This document shows positions 16,279-23,515 of a stretch of 23,599 bases of DNA, piece after piece. Position 1 is the stretch's first letter. Each line of letters starts with the position of its first letter. The notes under the pieces are model-generated. The model ran no database searches. It was not told where the DNA came from and worked only from the letters and a program-made list of their open reading frames with translations. Source of the DNA: JBEKZQ01 sp049509675 (GTDB lineage: Bacteria > Planctomycetota > Planctomycetia > Pirellulales > Thermoguttaceae). The position numbers and the translations under genes were made by a program. The stretch spans positions 1-23,599 of the forward strand of contig JBEKZQ010000023.1 in assembly GCA_049509675.1 (NCBI GenBank), given 5' to 3'.

Positions 16279-19134
16279 ATGTCTATCAACATCATGCGAC
16301 GATTTGCCGGTTTCGTGTGGATTGCCAGTCTCGTGCGGAGCTTGATTCTTAAGATCGGCAAATCAATAAGTGTCGCAACAATCGTACTCATCTCGCTCCG
16401 CGAGATGCAATTCATCACGCGGAGCGTGACGACTACTATTGTTTTGCCGATCCTTATTGCGGCGGCCGTGCCCTGTTCGGCCGCCGCGCCGACGCGCGGC
16501 GGTGAGTCGCCGTCGGCCGACGCGGCGTCGCGGGAGACGGTAGGCCGGCACGGCGCGGAACGAAGCGTGCTTCCCGTCACGCAAACCCTCACCCCGCTGG
16601 GCCGGCAGATCGAGTTGCCCCGCATGCGGCCGCAGGCCCTGGCCCTCTCGCCCGACGGCCGGCTGCTGGCGGTCTCGGGCAAGACCAACGAGCTGGTGAT
16701 CCTCGACCCGGCCTCCGGCCAGATCAGGCAGCGCGTCGGCTTGCCGGCGGGAAAGCTGGGCGAGGCGCCGCGGCCCGTCTCACCGCAATTGCTGGAAAAG
16801 GAGTCCAAGGGCCAGTTGAGCTATACGGGCCTGATCTTCGCCCCCGACGGCCGGCGGATCTACCTCAGCAACGTCGAAGGGGATCTGAAGGTTTTTCAGG
16901 TGGACGATGAAGGCCAGGTGACGGCCCTGGGCGGCGTGGCCCTGCCGCCGGCCGACGCCCCGCGCCGGGCGGCCGAGATTCCGGCCGGCCTGGCCGTCAG
17001 CCCTGACGGCCGGCGGCTCTTTGTCTGCGGCAACCTCTCCAACCGGCTGCTGGAGCTGGAGGCGGCGTCGGGCCGCGTCGTGCGGCATTTCGACGTGGGC
17101 GTGGCGCCGTACGACGTCGTGCTCGCAGGGAGCAAGGCGTATGTGTCGAACTGGGGCGGCCGGCGGCCGCGCCAGGGCGATCTGGTGGGCCCGGCCGGAC
17201 GCGGCACGCACGTCCGCGTCGATCCGCTGCGGCACATCGCCTGCGAGGGAAGCGTGAGCGTGATCGACCTGGCCTCGGGCGCAGTCGGCGAAATCGTCAC
17301 GCACCTGCACGCCTCGGCCTTGGCCCTCTCGCCCGATGGAAAATACGTGGTGTGCGCCAACGCGGGAAGCGACAACCTGAGCGTGATCGACACGGCCGGC
17401 GACCGCGTGGTGGAAACGATCTGCGCCAAGCCCAGTCCCAGCGAGCTGTTGGGGGCCACGCCCAACGCCCTGGCCTTCGCTCCCGACGGTCGCACGCTGT
17501 ACGTGGCCAACGGCACGCAAAACGCCGTGGCCGTGATCGCTCTGGACCCTGCCAATCGCCGCTCGAAGCTGCTGGGGCTCATTCCGGTCGGCTGGTTCCC
17601 CGGGGCGATGGCGTGGGACGCCCGCCGCCGCCAGCTTTGCGTGGCCAACATCAAGGGGCTGCCGCCCGAGCCGTCGAAAATCAGGGAAGGGCAACTATCC
17701 GGGCAGAAGGGCTACAATTCGCACATGTATTACGGTTCCTTGTCGCTGCTGCCTTTGCCCGCCGCCGAACGCTTGCCGCAGCTCTCGCAGGCCGTGTGGG
17801 ACAACCTTCGCCGCGGGGCGATCGAAGAATCGCTCTTGCCGCCGCGGCCGGGCCAGCCGCCGCGCGCCATGCCCGAGCGGATCGGCGAGCCCAGCCTCAT
17901 CAAGCACGTGCTGTACGTCATCAAGGAGAACCGCACCTACGACCAGGTGCTGGGCGACGTGCGGCCGGGCAACGGCGACCCCGCGCTGTGCGTCTTCGGC
18001 CGATCGATCACCCCCAACCAGCACAAGCTGGTCGGCGAGTTCGTGCTGCTGGACAACACTTATTGTGCGGGCATTCTCAGCGCCGACGGCCACCAGTGGT
18101 GTACGACGGGGATCGCCACCGATTACATGGAGAAATCGTTCGCCGACTTCCCCCGCAGCTATCCCAACGGCATGGGCCGGGACGAGTCGGACGCCCTGGC
18201 CTATTCACCGGCCGGCTTTATCTGGGACCGGGCCTTGGCCCAGCACGTCAGCCTGCGGAATTACGGTGAGTTCATGGGTCCGGCGGTGCGCTGGCGCGAC
18301 GAGCGGCGGAAAGGCGCGCCCGACTTTACGGCCTGCTACCAGGCCTGGCAGGGCCGCCGGGACGACGTGATCTTCGAGTGCCGGCCCTCAGTCGCCACGC
18401 TGGCCGGCTTCTCGCCGACGCACTACGTGGGCTGGGACCTGGCCGTTCCCGACCAGTTTCGGGCCGACTTCATCCTCCGCGAGCTGCGCGACTTCACGGC
18501 CCGCGGGCAGTTCCCCGCGTTGGTGATCATCTGCCTGCCCAACGATCACACCGAGGGGACGAAGCCGGGCTGCCCCACGCCGGCGGCCATGGTGGCCGAC
18601 AACGATCTGGCTCTGGGCCGCATCATCGGCGCCCTGAGCCGCTCGCCCTTCTGGAAGGAGATGGCCGTCTTCGCCATCGAGGACGACCCGCAGAACGGCT
18701 GGGACCACGTCAGCGGCTACCGCACCACGGCATATCTGGCCAGCCCCTATGCCCGCCGCGGCACGGTGGTGAGCACGCAATACAATACGGTGAGCATCCT
18801 GCGGTCGATCGAGCAGATCCTGGGCTTGAAACCGCTGAACCAGTTCGACGCAGCCGCCCGGACGATGCGCGACTGTTTCCGCGACCAGCCCGACTTCAGC
18901 CCCTTCGACCCGCTGCCCAGCCAGGTGCCGCTGGACCAGATGAACGGCGCGGCGCACGCGATGGAAAATGCTCAGCAACGGGCCGACGCCCTGGCCTCGG
19001 AGCGGATGAACTTCACCCAGCCCGACCGCGCCCCGGAAGACGCGCTCAATCGCATCCTATGGCGGGCGATGCGCGGTCCGCAGGAGCCCTATCCGGCCTG
19101 GGCCGTGGCGGCCGAGGAGGAGGATTCTCGATGA
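16279..19134 (+). CDS. YVTN beta-propeller fused to a phosphoesterase domain, exported
   Basis: The protein has 951 residues from ATG 16279. The N terminus is unusually long (about 70 residues, two hydrophobic runs) before the likely cleavage after PCSAA, because a hairpin repeat occupies its coding sequence; ATG 16405 would give a normal signal peptide. A seven-blade-type YVTN propeller spans about 115-460 (ALALSPDGRLLAVSGKTNEL, LAVSPDGRRLFVCGN, ALALSPDGKYVVCANAGSDN, FAPDGRTLYVANGTQNAV). A C-terminal phosphoesterase (phospholipase C/acid phosphatase type, PF04185-like) follows: ENRTYD at 550-555, SADGHQW, PNDHT at 754-758, EDDPQNGWDH at 801-810, with the Asp/His residues expected to hold metals. 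It likely hydrolyses a phosphate ester outside the cytoplasm. It is the fourth gene of the GH89 operon, 53 bases after the oxidoreductase. Confidence 0.9.
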   Translation: MSINIMRRFAGFVWIASLVRSLILKIGKSISVATIVLISLREMQFITRSVTTTIVLPILIAAAVPCSAAAPTRGGESPSADAASRETVGRHGAERSVLPVTQTLTPLGRQIELPRMRPQALALSPDGRLLAVSGKTNELVILDPASGQIRQRVGLPAGKLGEAPRPVSPQLLEKESKGQLSYTGLIFAPDGRRIYLSNVEGDLKVFQVDDEGQVTALGGVALPPADAPRRAAEIPAGLAVSPDGRRLFVCGNLSNRLLELEAASGRVVRHFDVGVAPYDVVLAGSKAYVSNWGGRRPRQGDLVGPAGRGTHVRVDPLRHIACEGSVSVIDLASGAVGEIVTHLHASALALSPDGKYVVCANAGSDNLSVIDTAGDRVVETICAKPSPSELLGATPNALAFAPDGRTLYVANGTQNAVAVIALDPANRRSKLLGLIPVGWFPGAMAWDARRRQLCVANIKGLPPEPSKIREGQLSGQKGYNSHMYYGSLSLLPLPAAERLPQLSQAVWDNLRRGAIEESLLPPRPGQPPRAMPERIGEPSLIKHVLYVIKENRTYDQVLGDVRPGNGDPALCVFGRSITPNQHKLVGEFVLLDNTYCAGILSADGHQWCTTGIATDYMEKSFADFPRSYPNGMGRDESDALAYSPAGFIWDRALAQHVSLRNYGEFMGPAVRWRDERRKGAPDFTACYQAWQGRRDDVIFECRPSVATLAGFSPTHYVGWDLAVPDQFRADFILRELRDFTARGQFPALVIICLPNDHTEGTKPGCPTPAAMVADNDLALGRIIGALSRSPFWKEMAVFAIEDDPQNGWDHVSGYRTTAYLASPYARRGTVVSTQYNTVSILRSIEQILGLKPLNQFDAAARTMRDCFRDQPDFSPFDPLPSQVPLDQMNGAAHAMENAQQRADALASERMNFTQPDRAPEDALNRILWRAMRGPQEPYPAWAVAAEEEDSR
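16350..16456. repeat. Inverted-repeat element inside the signal-peptide coding region
   Basis: Left arm TAAGATCGGCAAATCAATA (16350-16368) is matched by the reverse complement of 16437-16456 with one gap and one mismatch. Inside are two hairpins, ATCTCG-CTCCG-CGAGAT (16390-16406) and TCACGC-GGA-GCGTGA (16415-16429), and a competing CTCCGCG/CGCGGAG pairing. From memory this paired hairpin recurs widely in planctomycete intergenic DNA. At about 107 bp it is not a multiple of three. Confidence 0.7.
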
Positions 19135-19200
19135 GAACCATCAAGTTCATGGCGGCGCCCAGCCCGACGTCGGTCGAGTTGGCCGACTATTATGCCAGGA
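19131..19200 (+). pseudogene. Probable 5' remnant of a fifth operon gene
   Basis: ATG 19131 overlaps the phosphoesterase stop as ATGA and has GGAGGAGG just upstream, a normal translational-coupling start. The first 27 residues (MRTIKFMAAPSPTSVELADY and on to about ARIIAS) look protein-like. Beyond about 19200 the frame continues to 19502, but it lies opposite the convergent gene and becomes Arg/Ser/Pro-rich, as shadows do. I read this as the start of a gene truncated by a rearrangement. A genuine short overlapping gene is possible. No family is recognised. Confidence 0.45.
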
Positions 19201-20448
19201 TCATTGCGTCTTCTCCCAGCGCCACCCCGCGTCGGCGCGGAGCACTGCCGCGGCCTTCGCGATGTAGTAGAGATCGCCCCGGCACCAGGGAATGTCGAGG
19301 TACTTCGCGAGCGTCCCCGCATCCTCGCCCAGCACCATCGCCTTGGCGGCGAACTGGCTCTCGGCGAAGATCGGATTGGACAGAAAGTACTCGCTGCCGA
19401 TGTACTCGCGTTTGTCCTGTTCGCTGTCGCCCGGCGGGTTCATCAGCCCCGTCGGCCGTTCCGTCCAAGCCAGGTACCAATCGGGAATCAGGTGCGCGTT
19501 GAGGTTGATCCACATCGCTTGACGCTTGGAATCGGCGGCTTGCCGGACCAGGCGGCCGACCTCCGGCGAGAGATCCCAGTAGCGGGCCAAGGCGGTGCCG
19601 TTGCCGACGATATGCACCATCCGCGCGTCGTCTTCCAGCGGCAGACGCATGGCCGCCAGTCGCGCCAGTTCGACACCAGCGGCAGCGGCCGTCGCCTCGT
19701 CTCGGGCCAGTCGCGCCAGCCGGGCTACGCCGAGCATCGCGCTGGCGGCGCGGTTGAGCTGGGCTTCTTGATCCGAGTCGTACTTCCATCGGTAGACGAA
19801 AGGCTTCTTCTGGTATTCCGCGAACGCCGTCCGCATCGCCTCCCATCGCGAAAGGACTTTGTCTGTCCGCCCGCCGTACCAGGCATAGGCCCAGAGTCCG
19901 TAGGCGGCGAAGATGGGCATCGGCGGGCTGATGGCCGCCACGGCGGGCGTTTTACGGCTCTCCCGGCCCGCATTGAAGGGGAATCGCCGCAGACCCGTGA
20001 CCGGATAGAACGGCGTGCTCAAGGGGTCGAACTTTTCCAGTTCACGGTCGAGGTAACTTAGGGCCGCGGCGCGGGTTTCCGCATCCAGCGCCGGCAGGGC
20101 CGTCGCAAGGATCTCGAAGGTTTCCCGCGGCTGGGCGAAAATCCACATCCCCGCCGTGCCGTTGAAGTACCAGAGCGGGGCGAGATGCTCCAGGCGCGTC
20201 ATCTCCCGCACGTGCGCCGACAGGCCGCTCCGCACCTTCCCGGCCGCTGCGGTGGGCGCCACGGCGCGGGCCGGCGCCTCGCTGATGAGCCGGTCGATCT
20301 GCTCGTCGGTAATTGCCGGTCTGGCGGCCATTGCCACTGCGGCAGCATGGATCGCGGCGACCGCCAAAAGGGCCGATGCCAGCATCAACAGGATGTGAAC
20401 TCGCATGGGATGCACGCGCCCCGCACGGCTATCCTCGCTGTTGCACAT
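19201..20448 (-). CDS. Exported helical protein of unknown function
   Basis: The protein has 415 residues from ATG 20448, which shares one base with the stop of the propeller gene (TGATG) and has GGAGG seven bases upstream. An internal ATG at 20406 is an alternative and gives a shorter signal peptide start (MRVHILLMLASALLAV). The mature protein is mostly helical and rich in aromatic residues: LWYFNGTAGMWIFAQPRETF, GLWAYAWYGGRTDKVL, WINLNAHLIPDWYLAWTERP, WCRGDLYYIAKAAAVLRADA. The pattern suggests an alpha/alpha-toroid, as in some polysaccharide lyases and glycosidases, but I recognise no catalytic signature and assign no function. It is coupled to the propeller gene, so the two probably act together outside the cytoplasm. 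Confidence 0.85.
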   Translation of the reverse strand: MCNSEDSRAGRVHPMRVHILLMLASALLAVAAIHAAAVAMAARPAITDEQIDRLISEAPARAVAPTAAAGKVRSGLSAHVREMTRLEHLAPLWYFNGTAGMWIFAQPRETFEILATALPALDAETRAAALSYLDRELEKFDPLSTPFYPVTGLRRFPFNAGRESRKTPAVAAISPPMPIFAAYGLWAYAWYGGRTDKVLSRWEAMRTAFAEYQKKPFVYRWKYDSDQEAQLNRAASAMLGVARLARLARDEATAAAAGVELARLAAMRLPLEDDARMVHIVGNGTALARYWDLSPEVGRLVRQAADSKRQAMWINLNAHLIPDWYLAWTERPTGLMNPPGDSEQDKREYIGSEYFLSNPIFAESQFAAKAMVLGEDAGTLAKYLDIPWCRGDLYYIAKAAAVLRADAGWRWEKTQ

Positions 20449-21965
20449 CACTTCCCCTCCGCACAAATGATCATGCCGCCGGTTTGCCAGAAGAGCCGTT
20501 TGCCGCTGATCGCCAGGGCGCCCTGCCCCGGGCCGTGCATCGACTGCTGCCAGCGGGTCCGCAGCCCCAACTCGCGGGCGGCGCGGGGCTGCTGTTCATC
20601 GGCCAGCGGAATCGGGTTGATGATGTGGCCCCAGATGCCGGCGTAGCTGTCGCGGCGGCCGCCGATGCCGAAAACCGTCATCGCGCCCAGGTCCAGGCCG
20701 TAAGTCTCGTCGCTATGGGCAAAGTACAGACGCCGGCCGCCGATCGTCGTGTTGTAATGTTCTTCGTACTCGCACGTCGGCCCATGCCAATCGGGCCAGG
20801 GGCGAAACGCCTGTTTCCAGTTGATCGGTTCCGCGCGGCCGGTCCGAGGGTGAAACCGCCCGGGGCCGTAAGGGTAGATCACCGAGTCACCCTGGAAGCC
20901 CTCGATGCCGCGGCACCACCAGTTGTAATAGCTCATCCAGTGCGAATAGTAGCAGCCGTCGGCGTCAACGGCGCCGGTCGGGTGCGTGGCGCAGTTGCCC
21001 GATTCCCACAAGATCGGCAGCACCAGCCGCTCCTTTCCGTCGGCCAGCCCCAGACAGAAGACCTGCTTCCGCGGCCGGCCCTCGGCGAGGCGTTTCAGGA
21101 TCGCCTCCTGCTCCTGCTGGACCTTTTCGGGCGTCGGTTCGACCGGCTTCCACGTGCGATAGTCGGCGCCCTTTCCCGCCAGCACGGCCAGGAACTCGCA
21201 ATCCGCGCCGCGGTACTCGCGATCGACGCATCCACTCAAGACCACGGCCGCCGCTTTCGGCCAGACTACGGGGAAGTAGCCGCGAAGGCTGATGAGCTCC
21301 GGCATGGGCGTGCGCCAGAGGATTTTGCCGCTGCGCAGGTCGGCTGCGTAGGCCGCGCGCTCTTCGCTGGCGAAATAGACCGTGCCTTCGTGGACGGATG
21401 CGCTGGTGAGGATCGCCGCACCCAACGGCTCCGTCTGCCAGACCTTCTGCCCTCTGTCGGCGGCGAAGGCATAGAACACGCCGTCGCGGGCCCCCAGCAA
21501 CACGAGGCCGCCGGCCACGGCCGGAGACGTCCAGAAGCTGGACCCGGTGGGCGCGGACCAGACGAGCGTGCCATCCGTCGCAAGGCAATAGACCTTTCCG
21601 TCGCCCGCGCCGAAGTAGATCCTGCCGCCGGCTACGGCCGGAGAGTGCCGCAGATAGCCGCCGGCCTGGAACGTCCACTGCGTCGCGCCGTCGGCGGCCG
21701 AGAGGGCGTGCAGTTTGCCCGCATACGTCGGAACGTAGACCATGCCCCCGGAGACAATGGGCTCGACATAAGAGCAAATCTGCTCCTTGGTGAAGAACCG
21801 CACCCAGGTGTACTTGGGGTGTTTGGTGAACGGCGGGGCGGGCGAATCGACCGTGCAGCCGGACCGCGCCATGTCGTGATGCAGCGTGGGCCAGTCATCG
21901 GCCCGGAGCGCGCCCCCGGCGACGAGCATCAAGAGGAAGCAAATATCAGAGCGTGTTCGCAACAT
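20448..21965 (-). CDS. Exported PQQ/BamB-like beta-propeller
   Basis: This 505-residue protein starts at ATG 21965, with GAGGG seven bases upstream. A signal peptide ends near residue 22 (GGALRA, then DDWPTLHHDMARSGC). The DWP...RSG opening is typical of planctomycete PQQ-like propellers. At least four PQQ-type blades are clear between about residues 70 and 220: VYVPTYAGKLHALSAADG, IYFGAGDGKVYCLATDG, VLLGARDGVFYAFAADRG, VYFASEERAAYAADLRSGKI. The later part has Trp/Tyr-rich insertions (SHWMSYYNWWCRGIEGFQGD) that I cannot assign. No PQQ-dependent dehydrogenase residues are evident, so it is more likely a binding or scaffold propeller than an enzyme. It is the first gene of a two-gene minus-strand unit. 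Confidence 0.88.
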   Translation of the reverse strand: MLRTRSDICFLLMLVAGGALRADDWPTLHHDMARSGCTVDSPAPPFTKHPKYTWVRFFTKEQICSYVEPIVSGGMVYVPTYAGKLHALSAADGATQWTFQAGGYLRHSPAVAGGRIYFGAGDGKVYCLATDGTLVWSAPTGSSFWTSPAVAGGLVLLGARDGVFYAFAADRGQKVWQTEPLGAAILTSASVHEGTVYFASEERAAYAADLRSGKILWRTPMPELISLRGYFPVVWPKAAAVVLSGCVDREYRGADCEFLAVLAGKGADYRTWKPVEPTPEKVQQEQEAILKRLAEGRPRKQVFCLGLADGKERLVLPILWESGNCATHPTGAVDADGCYYSHWMSYYNWWCRGIEGFQGDSVIYPYGPGRFHPRTGRAEPINWKQAFRPWPDWHGPTCEYEEHYNTTIGGRRLYFAHSDETYGLDLGAMTVFGIGGRRDSYAGIWGHIINPIPLADEQQPRAARELGLRTRWQQSMHGPGQGALAISGKRLFWQTGGMIICAEGK

Positions 21966-22004
21966 TGCTTGCCCTCACTTCATCATCCACCATATCCTTT
22001 TCAT

Positions 22005-22034
22005 ATTCTTACTGCACGCGGGTTGGTTTACAAT
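22005..22034. promoter_or_regulatory. Overlapping divergent promoter candidates
   Basis: On the plus strand TTCTTA (22006-22011), 17 bases and TACAAT (22029-22034) could serve the methyltransferase. On the minus strand TTGTAA (22033-22028), 17 bases and AAGAAT (22010-22005) could serve the propeller gene. Each -10 overlaps the other's -35, so the two would be mutually exclusive. Confidence 0.35.
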
Positions 22035-22056
22035 CTACGGGGAACTGTGAGGAAGC

Positions 22057-22088
22057 GGTAGGGTGAGTCGAGCGCAGCGAGCCCCACC
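22057..22088. repeat. Short intergenic repeat in the methyltransferase leader
   Basis: The 32-base stretch begins GGTAGGGTGAGTCGAGCGCA and ends GCGAGCCCCACC. From memory, close variants recur between genes of planctomycetes and other large-genome bacteria. Only one copy is present in this window. Confidence 0.45.
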
Positions 22089-22114
22089 AATGAACTCTTT
22101 CGTAGAGAGCGAAG

Positions 22115-22924
22115 ATGGAACGAGCGATACCGGGCCAACCGCGCTGGGCGGAACTGGCGGCGCCGCACCTGGCCCGCTATCTGGCCGCCGCAGAGCACGT
22201 CCGCAGCCGCCGCGTGTTGGACGCCGGCTCGGGGGCCGGCTACGGGGCCGCCCTGCTGAAGGCTGCCGGCGCCGTCGCGGTCCAGGGGGTCGACGCCGAC
22301 GCCGATGCGGTCTGCCAGGCCCGGCAGCGTTTCGCCGCCCCGGGCCTGGACTTCCACGTCGATGACTGCGAAACGCTCGCCACCCTCGCCAGCCCCTTTG
22401 ACGTGATCTGCTGCTTCGAGGTGATCGAGCATCTCCAACGGCCGGAGCGCTTTTTGGCGCAGGCCGCACGCTTGCTGGCTGCCGACGGACTGCTGCTGGT
22501 CTCGTCGCCCGACCGGGCCGCCACGCCGCCGTTTGTCACCGGCCAGCCGCGAAATTCGTTCCACGTACACGAGTGGTACGGCGACGAATTTCGGGCATTG
22601 CTCCTGGGCAGCTTTGCCGAGGTCGAGCTCCGCGTGCAGGTCGAGAGCATCGCCGTGGAGAGCCGCCGCACCGCGGTCGCCGCCCTGCGGGAAGGATTGA
22701 TGTGGAGCAATCCGCTGCTGGTGTTTCTGTGGCGTAAACTGCGGTTCGGCAAGGGCCAGCGGGCATGGACGCGGCTCGCCGGCCTGGCCGCCCCCGCGCC
22801 GGCCGATTACCCGATCGTGCCCGCGCCCTTGGCCTCCGTCTTCGGCACGCCGGCCTATCATTTCGCCCTCTGTCGCGGCGGACGAAGAATGTCCCCCTCT
22901 CCCTCCGGGAGAGCGCCGGAGTGA
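22115..22924 (+). CDS. Class I SAM-dependent methyltransferase, cytoplasmic
   Basis: The protein has 269 residues from ATG 22115 (weak GAGAGCGAAG upstream). It has no signal peptide. Motif I is VLDAGSGAGYGA (34-45), the strand-2 acidic residue is in VQGVDADADAV, and FDVICCFEVIEHLQRPERFL (95-114) and LAADGLLLVSSPD follow, as in UbiG/Methyltransf_11-type enzymes that often modify sugars or lipids. HVHEWYGDEF after the core resembles the substrate lid of sugar or glycan methyltransferases; the substrate is not known. The last dozen codons (RRMSPSPSGRAPE) are read through a hairpin repeat that supplies the stop codon, so the native C terminus may have been shorter or different. It diverges from the propeller gene and has no downstream partner in the window. 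Confidence 0.88.
   Translation: MERAIPGQPRWAELAAPHLARYLAAAEHVRSRRVLDAGSGAGYGAALLKAAGAVAVQGVDADADAVCQARQRFAAPGLDFHVDDCETLATLASPFDVICCFEVIEHLQRPERFLAQAARLLAADGLLLVSSPDRAATPPFVTGQPRNSFHVHEWYGDEFRALLLGSFAEVELRVQVESIAVESRRTAVAALREGLMWSNPLLVFLWRKLRFGKGQRAWTRLAGLAAPAPADYPIVPAPLASVFGTPAYHFALCRGGRRMSPSPSGRAPE
22897..22913. repeat. Hairpin repeat at the methyltransferase 3' end
   Basis: CTCTCCC-TCC-GGGAGAG forms a perfect seven-base stem inside the last codons of the gene. The surrounding sequence resembles a hairpin repeat I recall from other planctomycetes. It lacks a T-run, so a role as terminator is uncertain. Confidence 0.55.
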
Positions 22925-22986
22925 GCGGTTTTGGCAGCAGTCCTTCAACGTTTGCAGCTTTTTGGCCGGAACGCCGAAGGCGTGTA

Positions 22987-23155
22987 ACTCGAAAGCCCTG
23001 GGCACAGCCCAGGGGAAGGTAGCGCGCGCGGCGAGCCGTGAAGGCCCAACGGGCCGTAACCCCTATGGCGTGCGCAGGCGCGGTGACGGTCCGTTGGACC
23101 TTAATGACAAATACGGGTCGACACGTTCCCTGGGCTGCGCCCAGGGCTTTCGAGT
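22987..23155. repeat. Composite inverted repeat of 28-bp arms with nested hairpins
   Basis: Arm 22987-23014 is the reverse complement of 23128-23155 with one mismatch. Each arm contains its own stem: CCCTGGGC/GCCCAGGG at 22996-23014 and again at 23128-23146. Between them lie GGCCC-AAC-GGGCC (23043-23055) and GGTCC-GTT-GGACC (23088-23100). Confidence 0.75.
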
Positions 23156-23207
23156 CGCGCCCCTTCAGGGCGGGGGCCACATCCGCATGGCTGGTCGTAA
23201 CCCAATC

Positions 23208-23235
23208 TTGAAACCCCCTCTGTGCGGAGTAGAAT
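23208..23235 (+). promoter_or_regulatory. Sigma70-like promoter pointing off the right edge
   Basis: TTGAAA (23208-23213), 16 bases, TAGAAT (23230-23235): both boxes are five of six to consensus. The predicted transcript begins near 23242 and runs through three strong hairpins with no clear gene before the window ends. Confidence 0.45.
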
Positions 23236-23250
23236 GGGGAGCAAACCTGT

Positions 23251-23295
23251 CAGGAACCGTTCCCGCGCAAGAAGTCATGAACACAACGGTTCCTG
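23251..23295. repeat. 11-bp perfect inverted repeat
   Basis: CAGGAACCGTT (23251-23261) pairs exactly with AACGGTTCCTG (23285-23295) across a 23-base spacer. Confidence 0.7.
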
Positions 23296-23368
23296 GCGCC
23301 TTCTGTTGCTTCCGAAAATCGGGACAAATCAGTGATGGCCCCGTTTCCGCCCCCGACAGAAGGGTACC

Positions 23369-23452
23369 GCCCCTTCCGCCTTCTGGTCGCCTCGGCCCCG
23401 AGAGGCTTCGCCTTGAGGTGATGGCCGAGGCGACGGCGAAGGCGGAAGGGGC
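23369..23452. repeat. Long hairpin of about 30-base arms
   Basis: The arm 23369-23397 (GCCCCTTCCGCCTTC, then TCGCCTCGGCC) pairs with 23423-23452 (GGCCGAGGCGA, then GAAGGCGGAAGGGGC), interrupted by a 3-4 base internal loop. The 25-base apical loop contains a further AGGC-TTC-GCCT stem. Confidence 0.75.
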
Positions 23453-23515
23453 TCCCGGAAACCCTTGGAAAACGAAGACAAGGAACACGTTAGGAGGAAT
23501 GGTTGCATCGGCCCT

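Noticed and set aside
23369..23510. Possible integron attC site (long hairpin followed by GTTAGGA)
   Set aside because: GTTAGGA does not fit the GTTRRRY core and no paired core or integrase is present.
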